Assembly: GCA_905372565.1 (NCBI GenBank)
Contig: CAJPPK010000024.1
Location: 1 to 25,263 of the forward strand
Direction: 5' to 3'
Length of the DNA: 25,263 nt
Origin: an uncultured Porphyromonas sp.
GTDB lineage: Bacteria; Bacteroidota; Bacteroidia; Bacteroidales; Porphyromonadaceae
Shown: piece after piece, positions 14,334 through 21,736 of the stretch
Position numbering within the stretch: position 1 is the stretch's first letter
Layout of the letters: each line of letters starts with the position of its first letter
Notes under the pieces: generated by a model
The model's database searches: none
What the model was told of the DNA's origin: nothing
Seen by the model: the letters and a program-made list of their open reading frames with translations, nothing else
Translations under genes and position numbers: made by a program

Positions 14334-15605
14334 ATGCTTTCCCTACGATCTATCTTCATTACTCTCGTGAGCTGTATGAGCTGGGGCTTCCTCTCGGGGA
14401 ATAGGCTCGCTAGCCAGACCTCTGTACAGTTTACTGCACAGGATAGCTTAAACGATAAGAGCTATACCAATCGCTTACTCCTAGAGGGAGCGATCACGTC
14501 GGCTCCCCTTGTCGGTATCGGACTCCTGCAGAATCTGCAGAATAGGCACGTCCGAGAGCTACGATTCGGGTACTATCCGAACTTCCGACATCACTTTGAT
14601 GATTACCTGCAGTTTGCCCCGCTGGTCGCACAGGTAGGACTTCGCTTGGGTGGACTTCAGGGGACAAGTCCTCATGTCTGGCAGACCTTCGCCGCAGATG
14701 CCTTCGCCTCGATCTCCATGCTCGCGATCACGTCGGCGATCAAGTATACCGCTCGGATCGAGCGCCCTGACGGCTCCACCCGCAACTCCTTCCCCTCGGG
14801 GCATACGGCGATGGCCTTTACTGCTGCGACGCTACTCTCTGAGGAGTATGGACAGCGCTATCCCTTGCTCTCTGCTGCTGGCTATGCTGTGGCATCAGCA
14901 GTCGGTGTGGGACGCTTGCTCAATAATCGTCACTGGATCGGAGATGTCGTCACGGGGGCAGGACTAGGCATTCTCTCGGGGCATCTAGGCTATTGGATGG
15001 CTGATCGACTGCTAGGAGGTAGCCGAAGGAGACCTCATAGACCGCTCAACTTCCCGGCCTCCCAGCTACAGCTCTATCTCCCGATCACGATCAGTGCGAC
15101 ACGTGCTGTCGGCGAAGGAGGATGGTCTATTCAGGGGAGGCAAGTTGGTTTAGGCTTGCACTATACGCCTAAGGCTTGGCCAGTCTACCTCATGGGACAG
15201 GTCAAGATGGGTATTTACCATGCCCTCCCTAAGGTGGCAGGAGTCATCCCTGGTACGCCTGAGTACCGAACGATAGCTCTATCTCTCGGTGTGGGTAGGA
15301 CTCAGTGCCTGTGGGGACAGTTCATCCTCCAGGGATCGATCTATGGCACACTTTCACGAAAGGTAGGTCACGAGAAGGAAGAGCAGCTCTCTCCCAGTGT
15401 GTCCCTTCGAGGGAGTCGCTTCGCTCTTGGGCTTGGCGCCACTTTAGCTCCCTCTTGGCGACTGACTAGTCGTGTCGGTCTGCGTCTACCGCTCTCTGTC
15501 AGCTATACTCCGACCTATCATTATCTCGAGGGTGTAGCTATGGAGCCACTACGTCTCCCTAATCTTCATTACTCTGTAGGTACGGCGCTGACCGTTTACC
15601 TCTAA
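14334..15605 (+). CDS. PAP2-family phosphatase with a barrel-like C-terminal half
   Basis: A type 2 phosphatidic-acid phosphatase, 423 residues. After a signal-peptide-like N-terminus (to about residue 27) the PAP2 core shows all three motifs: KX6RP (Lys137, Arg144-Pro145), FPSGH (Ser155, His157) and RX5HX3D (Arg194, His200, Asp204). The family removes phosphate from undecaprenyl pyrophosphate, lipid A or phospholipids on the outer face of the inner membrane. Residues from about 240 to the end are not hydrophobic helices but alternating strands rich in Gly, Tyr and Leu (for example LQLYLPITIS, VGLGLHYTP), like an outer-membrane barrel. Substrate is unknown; lipid A dephosphorylation, known in Porphyromonas, is one possibility. 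It is co-directional with the ATPase gene, 6 nt away. Confidence 0.85.
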   Translation: MLSLRSIFITLVSCMSWGFLSGNRLASQTSVQFTAQDSLNDKSYTNRLLLEGAITSAPLVGIGLLQNLQNRHVRELRFGYYPNFRHHFDDYLQFAPLVAQVGLRLGGLQGTSPHVWQTFAADAFASISMLAITSAIKYTARIERPDGSTRNSFPSGHTAMAFTAATLLSEEYGQRYPLLSAAGYAVASAVGVGRLLNNRHWIGDVVTGAGLGILSGHLGYWMADRLLGGSRRRPHRPLNFPASQLQLYLPITISATRAVGEGGWSIQGRQVGLGLHYTPKAWPVYLMGQVKMGIYHALPKVAGVIPGTPEYRTIALSLGVGRTQCLWGQFILQGSIYGTLSRKVGHEKEEQLSPSVSLRGSRFALGLGATLAPSWRLTSRVGLRLPLSVSYTPTYHYLEGVAMEPLRLPNLHYSVGTALTVYL

Positions 15606-15640
15606 GCTTTACGATTTATTTCATCTAATTGATCTAACCT

Positions 15641-17029
15641 ATGACTTGGTATTATCTCATGCCAGCGATCTTCATCTTGGGGATCTTGGCTATTGCTTTC
15701 GAGGAGCAGATCAAGATCAATAAGACGGCGACGGCACTACTGACCTGTGTCTTGCTCTGGTCGATCTTGCTTATCGATACTGACATTGCCTCCGTGACTG
15801 AGGGCTATCAGACTTGGCTGAAGGCAGCTTCTCAGGTACAGCCTGATGGGTTAGCTGTCTCGGACTATCTTTCTTTCAAGCTCAATCATCACCTCGGGGA
15901 TGTCTCTAGCACACTCTTCTTCGTCCTATGCTCGATGGCACTCGTCAATACCATCGATAATTATGGGGGATTTAAGTCTGTGGCTGAGATTGTCGTCACG
16001 GAGAATAAGCGTAGCTTGCTCTGGCGTGTAGCTCTGGCATCGTTCTTTTTCTCGGCCTTTCTAGATAACTTGGCCGCAGCTATCGTGATCATAGCGGTAC
16101 TTCGCCGACTTGTCCCTGACCAGAAAGACCGAATGAAGTATGCCTGTCTAAGTATCATCGCATGTAATGCGGGGGGATCCTGGTCACCTATCGGAGACGT
16201 TACGACGCTTCTTCTCTGGAATAGCGGTCGTATTACCCCATACTATCAGATCTTCCACCTGATACTACCTGCCTTCTTCAATATGTTCGTGCCGACGCTG
16301 CTGGCGCACTTCTTCCTCTTTAAGAAGGGAGCTAAGCTTCGTAAGCCTTCGGATGTGGCAACAGACGAACTAGTGGATATTCTTCCTTGGCGAGCTCGCT
16401 TCATCGTCCTCGGTCTAGGTATTGCTTCACTGATGCTCGTGCCTATCTGGCAAACCTTCTTTGATGTCCCCGCTTTCATGGGGGTGATCTTCGGGCTAGT
16501 GCTGGTGTGGATCTATACCGAGCTGATGTTCTCTGCACATAAGAAGCGTCTACGTGAAGCCTCCAGCCTACGTATGACGGCTCTCCTCAATCACTCTGAC
16601 CTAACGACGATCTTCTACTTCCTCGGGATCCTCATGTCGGTGGCAGCACTTATCGAGGGCGGTCAGCTCCTCATGGCTGCTGGTCATGTCTCTGAAGCTA
16701 TCCCTAATACGGGCATTCTAGCTGTCCTCATCGGGGTACTCTCAGCTGTGCTGGATAACGTAGCTCTCGTGGCGGCTGTCCTAGGGATGTATCCCGTGGA
16801 TGTGAGCGGAGCAGTCACGCCCTTCGTCGCCAATGGATCCTTCTGGGTCTTCCTAGCCTATTGTGCTGTCACGGGTGGTAGTCTCCTGATTATCGGTTCG
16901 GCTACTGGGGTGACAGTGATGGGCTTAGAGAAGATTAGCTTTGGCTATTACCTCAAGCGCTTTAGTCTACTTGCTCTAGCAGGCTATATCGCTGGGGCTA
17001 TCGTCTATCAGCTCATCGCTTTGATCTAG
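15641..17029 (+). CDS. nhaD: Na+/H+ antiporter NhaD
   Basis: An inner-membrane sodium/proton antiporter that expels Na+ and helps control pH. Its 462 residues have about 11-13 hydrophobic segments. NhaD landmarks are FLDNLAAAIVII (about 140-151), the conserved NAGGSWSPIGDVTTLLLW (about 178-195), and a second-half SAVLDNVALVAAVLG, an inverted-repeat counterpart of the first Asp-Asn motif. It starts 35 nt after the PAP2 gene and ends at a strong terminator. Whether it is co-transcribed from the promoter at 12737 or has its own is not clear. Confidence 0.94.
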   Translation: MTWYYLMPAIFILGILAIAFEEQIKINKTATALLTCVLLWSILLIDTDIASVTEGYQTWLKAASQVQPDGLAVSDYLSFKLNHHLGDVSSTLFFVLCSMALVNTIDNYGGFKSVAEIVVTENKRSLLWRVALASFFFSAFLDNLAAAIVIIAVLRRLVPDQKDRMKYACLSIIACNAGGSWSPIGDVTTLLLWNSGRITPYYQIFHLILPAFFNMFVPTLLAHFFLFKKGAKLRKPSDVATDELVDILPWRARFIVLGLGIASLMLVPIWQTFFDVPAFMGVIFGLVLVWIYTELMFSAHKKRLREASSLRMTALLNHSDLTTIFYFLGILMSVAALIEGGQLLMAAGHVSEAIPNTGILAVLIGVLSAVLDNVALVAAVLGMYPVDVSGAVTPFVANGSFWVFLAYCAVTGGSLLIIGSATGVTVMGLEKISFGYYLKRFSLLALAGYIAGAIVYQLIALI

Positions 17030-17050
17030 ACGTATCTGTCTAAGATAGCA

Positions 17051-17093
17051 AGCGCCCTGACTGCTCCTATGGCAGTCAGGGCGCTTTATTTAA
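17051..17093 (+). terminator. Intrinsic terminator after nhaD, probably bidirectional
   Basis: A perfect 14-bp stem (agcgccctgactgc at 17051-17064 with gcagtcagggcgct at 17072-17085) has a 7-nt loop and is followed by TTATTTAA. It lies between converging nhaD and the FAH-family gene, so it can serve both strands, though the minus-strand tail is weaker. Confidence 0.88.
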
Positions 17094-17157
17094 GTCTTAG
17101 AGGATGGAGCTAAAGGCTTGGATCGGAGGTATGTTTTGCTTGGATCGAAGAGGTGCT

Positions 17158-17790
17158 TTACTTGATCGGTAGGTGAAGCACCTTTCTCTCTCCGATGAAG
17201 CCCTCGAGGATTTGCCCGATCTTTACAGGGCCGACACCAGCAGGTGTGCCCGTGAAGATCAAGTCTCCCATACGCAGTGTCTGGAAGCGACTAATATGTG
17301 CGATGAGCGCATCGAAGCTATGGATCATCTCGGAGCTATCTGCTCGCTGTACCGTCTGTCCATCGACATCGAGGTGGAAAGGGATAGGATGCTCGGGAAA
17401 GCCTAGCTCGGTCTTGTCAATCCATTCACCTACGACAGCAGAGCCATCGAAGACCTTCGCTGCTAGCCAAGGTTCGCCTCGTCGTATCGCTTCACGCTGC
17501 AGATCTCGAGCTGTGAAGTCAATGCCCACAGTCACTCGCTCATAATAGCGGTGAGCAAAGCGCTCAGCGATACACTTACCTACACGGCTGATCTGAATGA
17601 CGAGCTCTGCTTCGTACTCGATCACCGATCCCATATCGGGAAGGAAGAAGGGACTGCGTGGTTTGAGCAGGGCATCGCCCTTATGAAACAGTAGGGGAGA
17701 GGAAGGTGTCTCCGAGGAGATGGCTAAATCCAGCTGTCTCGTCTCGTCAAGATGCGTATGGTAGTTGAAGCCGACACCGAGGATCTTCAT
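17158..17790 (-). CDS. Fumarylacetoacetate hydrolase-family protein (acylpyruvase/oxaloacetate decarboxylase type)
   Basis: A small cytosolic enzyme of the FAH superfamily, 210 residues, the size of FAHD1/YcgM-type acylpyruvate hydrolases and oxaloacetate decarboxylases. Metal and active-site motifs are GVGFNYHTHLDE (5-16), VIEYEAELVIQI with ligands Glu60 and Glu62, VGIDFTARDLQ with Asp91, LAAKVFDGSA (109-118) with the conserved Lys, and IFTGTPAGVGPVKIGQ near the end. Substrate cannot be told from sequence; cleavage of acylpyruvates or removal of excess oxaloacetate are the usual activities. It starts 18 nt after rex and is the last gene of a mnmA-rex-FAH set. Confidence 0.9.
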   Translation of the reverse strand: MKILGVGFNYHTHLDETRQLDLAISSETPSSPLLFHKGDALLKPRSPFFLPDMGSVIEYEAELVIQISRVGKCIAERFAHRYYERVTVGIDFTARDLQREAIRRGEPWLAAKVFDGSAVVGEWIDKTELGFPEHPIPFHLDVDGQTVQRADSSEMIHSFDALIAHISRFQTLRMGDLIFTGTPAGVGPVKIGQILEGFIGERKVLHLPIK

Positions 17791-17808
17791 AGGAGAGGAG
17801 CGTAGAGG

Positions 17809-18483
17809 TTAGTTAGATCCTTCACCCTTAATGGCAGCGACCTTCATACGAGTGAACATTAAGGCTAGGTGCGCATACATCGACGTGTTCTGTACGACGA
17901 CATGCTCGGGAGTCTGGATGCGAACGGGGGTAAAGTTCCACAGTGCTTGAATGCCAGCACGTACCAAGCGATCGGTCATGAGCTGGGCTTGCAAGATAGG
18001 TACGGTGAGGATGGCAATGTGTACATCTTCCTGACGAATACGTGTAGCAAGCTCGTCGATATGATAGACAGGGATACCTGCGACCTCAGTGCCTATGATC
18101 TCCGTAGCTACATCGAAGCCTGCGATGACATCCAGCCCAAACTGACGGAGTCCCTTGTCTGCAAGGAGTCCTGACCCAAGGCTACCGACACCGATGAGGA
18201 AGGCCTTATGCTGCTGACGGAAGCCGAGGAACTCCTCTAGATAGTTGATGATCGCCTCCGTCTCATAGCCGACACGGGTTCGTCCCTGTAGGTCGACATA
18301 GGAGAGGTCCTTGGCTACAAGGGCTGCATCCACGCCTACACCTGCAGCGATACGAGGGGAAGAGACGTACTTATGCCCCTCGGTCTGTAGTAGCTTCACG
18401 AAGGAGAGATACCAAGGTAGGCGTCGTAGCGTGGGCTCAGGGATCAGCCCACTGTGTTTCTTTTCTTCTTTAGGTTTAGCCAT
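17809..18483 (-). CDS. rex: Redox-sensing transcriptional repressor Rex
   Basis: A cytosolic dimeric repressor that senses the NADH/NAD+ ratio and controls fermentation and respiratory genes. In 224 residues it has a winged helix-turn-helix (about 15-75) with YVSSPRIAAGVGVDAALVAK and DLSYVDLQGRTRVGYE, then a Rossmann domain with LIGVGSLGSGLL (Gly98, Gly100, Gly103) that binds NAD(H). Classical Firmicutes Rex has RKDLS where this has AKDLS; I recall this as usual in Bacteroidota. It lies 57 nt after mnmA and 18 nt before the FAH-family gene. I found no convincing Rex-type palindrome in the window. Confidence 0.93.
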   Translation of the reverse strand: MAKPKEEKKHSGLIPEPTLRRLPWYLSFVKLLQTEGHKYVSSPRIAAGVGVDAALVAKDLSYVDLQGRTRVGYETEAIINYLEEFLGFRQQHKAFLIGVGSLGSGLLADKGLRQFGLDVIAGFDVATEIIGTEVAGIPVYHIDELATRIRQEDVHIAILTVPILQAQLMTDRLVRAGIQALWNFTPVRIQTPEHVVVQNTSMYAHLALMFTRMKVAAIKGEGSN

Positions 18484-18540
18484 AGTAGTTGTTGAGAGTC
18501 GAATGAGAGGAGAGGTTGAGACCTCGCTCTTCGAGCATCA

Positions 18541-19719
18541 TTAATTTCCGTGCGTGATCATACCGCTACCGAAGCATACTTGCCCCTCTGTGTCATAGAG
18601 TACAGCATACTGACCTGGTGCGATCCCCTGAATAGGAGTGTCACTGACGAGGTGATAGCCTTTCTCTGGACTGTAAGAGAGTGTGCCGAGAGTAAAGTCT
18701 GGGGTGTGACGTACCTTGAAGGCAACTCGCAGAGGATGATCTTTGGGATCAAGTGGAGTAGTGATTCCTTGCTTGTCGGCCTCGTATTCCCAGGGTGTAG
18801 CGCTGATGAAGTCACAAGTGATCATCTCGATCTCTGTGCCGTATTGGTCGGCAGGGTCATAGCCTTGGGAGACAAGGAGGATATTCCGTCGGATGTTCTT
18901 TTTGACGACAAACCATGGTCCACCACTTAGCCCAAGACCTTTGCGCTGACCGATCGTGTGGAACCAATAGCCTTGATGCTTACCGAGGACTTTACCCGTT
19001 TCCTTCTCGATGATGAGTCCCTCCTTCTTGCCAAGCGCTCGCTCGATGAATTCATTATAGTTCACCTTGCCGAGGAAGCAGATCCCTTGGCTGTCTTTGC
19101 GCTTAGCACTGAGGAGATGTGCTTCTTCGGCGATCTGGCGCACCTCGCTTTTGAGGAGGTGGCCTGTCGGGAAGAGTAGCTTCGTCACTTGTCGGAAGTT
19201 GATCTGAGCGAGGAAGTCGGTCTGGTCCTTTACAGGATCGGGGGCTGTACCTAAGTAGAGCTTGCCAAAGGCGAGGCGTGTGGTCGCATAGTGTCCTGTG
19301 GCGATGAAGTCAAAGTCCTTTCCCCACTTCTCCTCGAAGCATCCGAACTTGATGAGCTTATTACACATCATATCGGGATTGGGCGTTAAACCTGCACGTA
19401 CCGTATCGATGGTGTATTGGACGACATTCTGCCAGTACTCCTCGTGGAGGGAGACTACCTGAAGCGGACAATCATAGCGAGTAGCGAGATGACGTACGAT
19501 CTCCAAATCATCCTCCCAAGAGCAGTCGGCAAAGCCCTTTTCTTCCATCCCGATCTGGATATAGAAGAGGGTGGGACGGTAGCCTGCTTCGCATAATAGA
19601 TGGACGACGACAGAGCTATCTACGCCACCCGATACGAGGACAGCGATGCGTGGATTAGCGATCCCACTCTTCTGTGCGATGCGCTCCTTCAAAGGAGAGA
19701 TAAGGGCTTGTACATCCAT
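18541..19719 (-). CDS. mnmA: tRNA-specific 2-thiouridylase MnmA
   Basis: Adds sulfur to the wobble uridine U34 of tRNA Lys, Glu and Gln (s2U34), using ATP and a persulfide carrier. 392 residues, slightly longer at the N-terminus than the usual 360-370. Motifs are the PP-loop VSGGVDSS (29-36), NPDMMCNKLIKF with the catalytic Cys119, KDSQGICFLG with the second Cys214, and the tRNA-binding central region FHTIGQRKGLGLSGGPWFVV. The ATG at 19719 sits 25 nt after a TATATTTG promoter. It heads the mnmA-rex-FAH set. Confidence 0.95.
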   Translation of the reverse strand: MDVQALISPLKERIAQKSGIANPRIAVLVSGGVDSSVVVHLLCEAGYRPTLFYIQIGMEEKGFADCSWEDDLEIVRHLATRYDCPLQVVSLHEEYWQNVVQYTIDTVRAGLTPNPDMMCNKLIKFGCFEEKWGKDFDFIATGHYATTRLAFGKLYLGTAPDPVKDQTDFLAQINFRQVTKLLFPTGHLLKSEVRQIAEEAHLLSAKRKDSQGICFLGKVNYNEFIERALGKKEGLIIEKETGKVLGKHQGYWFHTIGQRKGLGLSGGPWFVVKKNIRRNILLVSQGYDPADQYGTEIEMITCDFISATPWEYEADKQGITTPLDPKDHPLRVAFKVRHTPDFTLGTLSYSPEKGYHLVSDTPIQGIAPGQYAVLYDTEGQVCFGSGMITHGN

Positions 19720-19743
19720 ACGTGATAAGTAGCTATTGGCTTA

Positions 19744-19751
19744 CAAATATA
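19744..19751 (-). promoter_or_regulatory. Predicted mnmA promoter, -7 element
   Basis: The minus strand reads TATATTTG, matching TAnnTTTG, 25 nt upstream of the mnmA ATG, which gives a very short leader. It probably drives mnmA, rex and the FAH-family gene together. Confidence 0.55.
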
Positions 19752-19879
19752 CGGTAAAAGGAGGGCATTTGCTTTGAATTTCATGAAGATAAAGTAAGGA
19801 ATAGCTGGATGGATCTAAGGCTATGGGCGGTCAGTAAGGTGTAAAACCTTGGAGGAGTGTCAAGAGGGGTCAATATGGA

Positions 19880-20012
19880 TTAGGAATGAATGGATCCATT
19901 CGTTAGGAATGAACTTTAGTTTTATGCCTTTTCAAATCTGATTTCATTAGTAATGAACAGGCCGGTTCATTACTAATGAATCAATCGAATTGTCCTAATA
20001 AATTGATCGATT
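19880..20012 (+). repeat. AT-rich array of 22-23 bp-spaced palindromic repeats
   Basis: The motif TTAGGAATGAA occurs at 19880 and 19903, TTAGTAATGAA at 19947 and TTACTAATGAA at 19970. Steps are 23, 44 and 23 bp, the middle one being two 22-bp steps with one eroded unit. The last two extend to 15-nt palindromes TTCATTAnTAATGAA (19943-19957 and 19966-19980), which together form a larger hairpin with 16-nt arms around AGGCCG. GAATGGATCCATTC (19888-19901) is a further 14-nt palindrome, and an imperfect inverted repeat closes the block at 19978-20012. It lies upstream of mnmA and downstream of cobT. Between the mnmA promoter and this block I also see AAGGT-AAACCTT-like symmetry at 19836-19850. Function is unknown. 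Confidence 0.72.
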
Positions 20013-20071
20013 CCTTTGGATCTACTCTCGTCCTTAAAGCTTAGATGGGATGAAGCCTGAGGATAGATACA

Positions 20072-20108
20072 ATGCTCCCCAAGAGAATAGCGTTCTCCTG
20101 GGGTGCAT
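20072..20108 (-). terminator. Hairpin after cobT
   Basis: A 16-nt arm at 20072-20087 pairs with 20093-20108 (14 of 16 positions, core CCCC/GGGG) around a 5-nt loop, just 18 nt after the cobT stop codon. On the minus strand it is followed by TGTATCTATCC, so the T-tract is poor. It probably ends the mfd-cobU-cobT transcript. Confidence 0.6.
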
Positions 20109-20126
20109 ATTAGAGAGGGAGGGACT

Positions 20127-21173
20127 TTAGTCTTCGTGGACGTAGTCTGTGACCCCCGAAGAGGTGAAGGAGGCCATCTCTCGGAGCATACGTACAGCAG
20201 AGTCTAGAATAGGGAAGGCACATATAGCTCCTGTCCCTTCGCCTAAGCGTAGGCCTAGATGTAGAATAGGATCAGCCCCTAGGATACGTAGAAGCCGAGC
20301 GTGCCCAGCTTCATCACCGACATGTCCATAGAAAGCATAGTCTGTGACCACTGGGTAGATTGCTCGAGCCATCAGGATACAGGCTGTCATGATGAAGCCA
20401 TCCACGAGGAAGGCGCATCCACGCTCTGCGGAGCGAAGCATAGCTCCGACAGTGGCTACGAGCTCATATCCACCGAAGTAGCGCATGACGTCTAGCGGAG
20501 ATCTATCTCCCGTGTAGTGCTGGGTCGCTGTGCGTAGGAGCTCTAGTTTACGTCTGACGCCTGCTTCGTCAAGCCCGCTACCACGACCCACACATTCCTC
20601 AAGAGGGAGATCGGTGAGATAGTGCATCCAGAGAGCGGAGGCGGATGTATTGCCGATACCCATCTCTCCGAAGGAAAGGAGCTTGGCTCCTCGTTCGAGA
20701 GCTTGATCGACACAAGTGATCCCTACGGCTAGGGCTTGCTTCATCTCGTCCTTAGTCATCGCAGCTTCGTGGAGGAAGGATCGAGTTCCTCGATTGATCT
20801 TGTGACTGATGAGTCCGAGCCCTTCATCGAAGTCATAGTCGACGCCAACATCGACGATGTGTAGACGAAAGTCATGCTGGCGACAGAGAAAGCAAATCCC
20901 AGCGCCACCACGTAGCATGCTGTGAACGACTTGGTGTGTGACCTCTCGTGGACTCTTACTCACAGGCTCCGCACTGATGCCATGATCGGCTGCGAAGACA
21001 AAGTGCTCTCGAGGAGAGAGCTCGGGGCGTAGTGTGTCTTGGATCGAGGCAAGGCGAGCAGCGATGTGCTCCAGCTTCCCTAATGAGCCGAGAGGCTTAG
21101 CGATGTGATCAATGTAATCTTGTGCTCGGAAGATTTCGTCTTCCGAGATCGGGCGGATAGTCAAGTCAAGCAT
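20127..21173 (-). CDS. cobT: Nicotinate-nucleotide--dimethylbenzimidazole phosphoribosyltransferase CobT
   Basis: Transfers phosphoribose from nicotinate mononucleotide to the lower-ligand base (dimethylbenzimidazole or a related base), giving the alpha-ribazole phosphate needed for cobamide assembly. 348 residues, the usual size. Motifs are AKPLGSLGKLE (25-35), VFAADHGIS (59-67), SFGEMGIGNTSASAL (167-181, Glu170) and LGLRLGEGTGA (306-316) with the catalytic Glu312. It starts 15 nt after cobU on the same strand. CobS and CobC, often in this cluster, are not in the window. Confidence 0.96.
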   Translation of the reverse strand: MLDLTIRPISEDEIFRAQDYIDHIAKPLGSLGKLEHIAARLASIQDTLRPELSPREHFVFAADHGISAEPVSKSPREVTHQVVHSMLRGGAGICFLCRQHDFRLHIVDVGVDYDFDEGLGLISHKINRGTRSFLHEAAMTKDEMKQALAVGITCVDQALERGAKLLSFGEMGIGNTSASALWMHYLTDLPLEECVGRGSGLDEAGVRRKLELLRTATQHYTGDRSPLDVMRYFGGYELVATVGAMLRSAERGCAFLVDGFIMTACILMARAIYPVVTDYAFYGHVGDEAGHARLLRILGADPILHLGLRLGEGTGAICAFPILDSAVRMLREMASFTSSGVTDYVHED

Positions 21174-21188
21174 GAGAGGAGAGAAAGG

Positions 21189-21731
21189 CTAAGGCTCGGG
21201 TAGAGGCGTGGTGCTGTCTGCGCCCTTAATGGTGACGGGGATACCACTGACCATCAGGGTTACTCGATCAGCTCGTGAGGCGACATATTGGTTCATCCAT
21301 CCTTGGAGCTGGGTGAAGAGACGCTGGGTACGAGAAGTAGAGACACCTCCCATCCCGAGTTCATTCGTGACAATGAGGAAGGTAGCATCTTGGCTGATAA
21401 GACGATCGAACTCTTCCTTGAGAGCTGTCAGTGCGGTATCAATATCTTCCTTCAGATCAAAGAAGTAGTTCGTAGCCCAAAGTGTGAGACAATCAAGGAG
21501 CACGACTTGACCGGAGAAGTCATGCCTTGAGGGATAGAGGTCCTCTTCGATATTGATCCACTCGGCACCCCTTCGCTCTTGATGTCGTAGAATGCGCTGA
21601 CGGAACTCCTCATCCCAGACCCTAGCTGTGGCTAGGTAGATGGGGGTGGATGATAGCCGGAGAGCTTCGGCCTCAGCAAAGGAGCTTTTACCAGAGCGCT
21701 CTCCGCCTGTGATGAGATGGATGTAAGTCAT
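21189..21731 (-). CDS. cobU: Adenosylcobinamide kinase / adenosylcobinamide-phosphate guanylyltransferase CobU
   Basis: A bifunctional enzyme that phosphorylates adenosylcobinamide and then attaches GMP, giving adenosylcobinamide-GDP for the nucleotide-loop step. 180 residues, normal for CobU. Motifs are the P-loop TGGERSGKSSFAE (8-20), IYLATARVWDEE (31-42), RHQERRGAEW with the His50 that fits the guanylylated residue, and VTNELGMGGVSTSRTQRLF with the late active-site Glu. It begins 5 nt after mfd and precedes cobT, so the three genes appear to be one transcript. Confidence 0.95.
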   Translation of the reverse strand: MTYIHLITGGERSGKSSFAEAEALRLSSTPIYLATARVWDEEFRQRILRHQERRGAEWINIEEDLYPSRHDFSGQVVLLDCLTLWATNYFFDLKEDIDTALTALKEEFDRLISQDATFLIVTNELGMGGVSTSRTQRLFTQLQGWMNQYVASRADRVTLMVSGIPVTIKGADSTTPLPEP

Positions 21732-21736
21732 AGGGG

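Noticed and set aside
17809..18483. Rex with a damaged DNA-binding helix (AKDLS instead of RKDLS)
   Set aside because: The change is, as far as I recall, the normal form in Bacteroidota Rex proteins, and the rest of the helix-turn-helix is intact.
19888..19901. Integration or attachment site at the BamHI-containing palindrome
   Set aside because: No integrase, no flanking direct duplication and no tRNA is next to it; it is better seen as part of the repeat block.
19943..19980. Intrinsic terminator
   Set aside because: The hairpin has 16-nt arms but is AT-rich, has no following T-run, and is 170 bases from cobT with another hairpin in between. Its two halves are themselves palindromes, which fits operators or repeats better.
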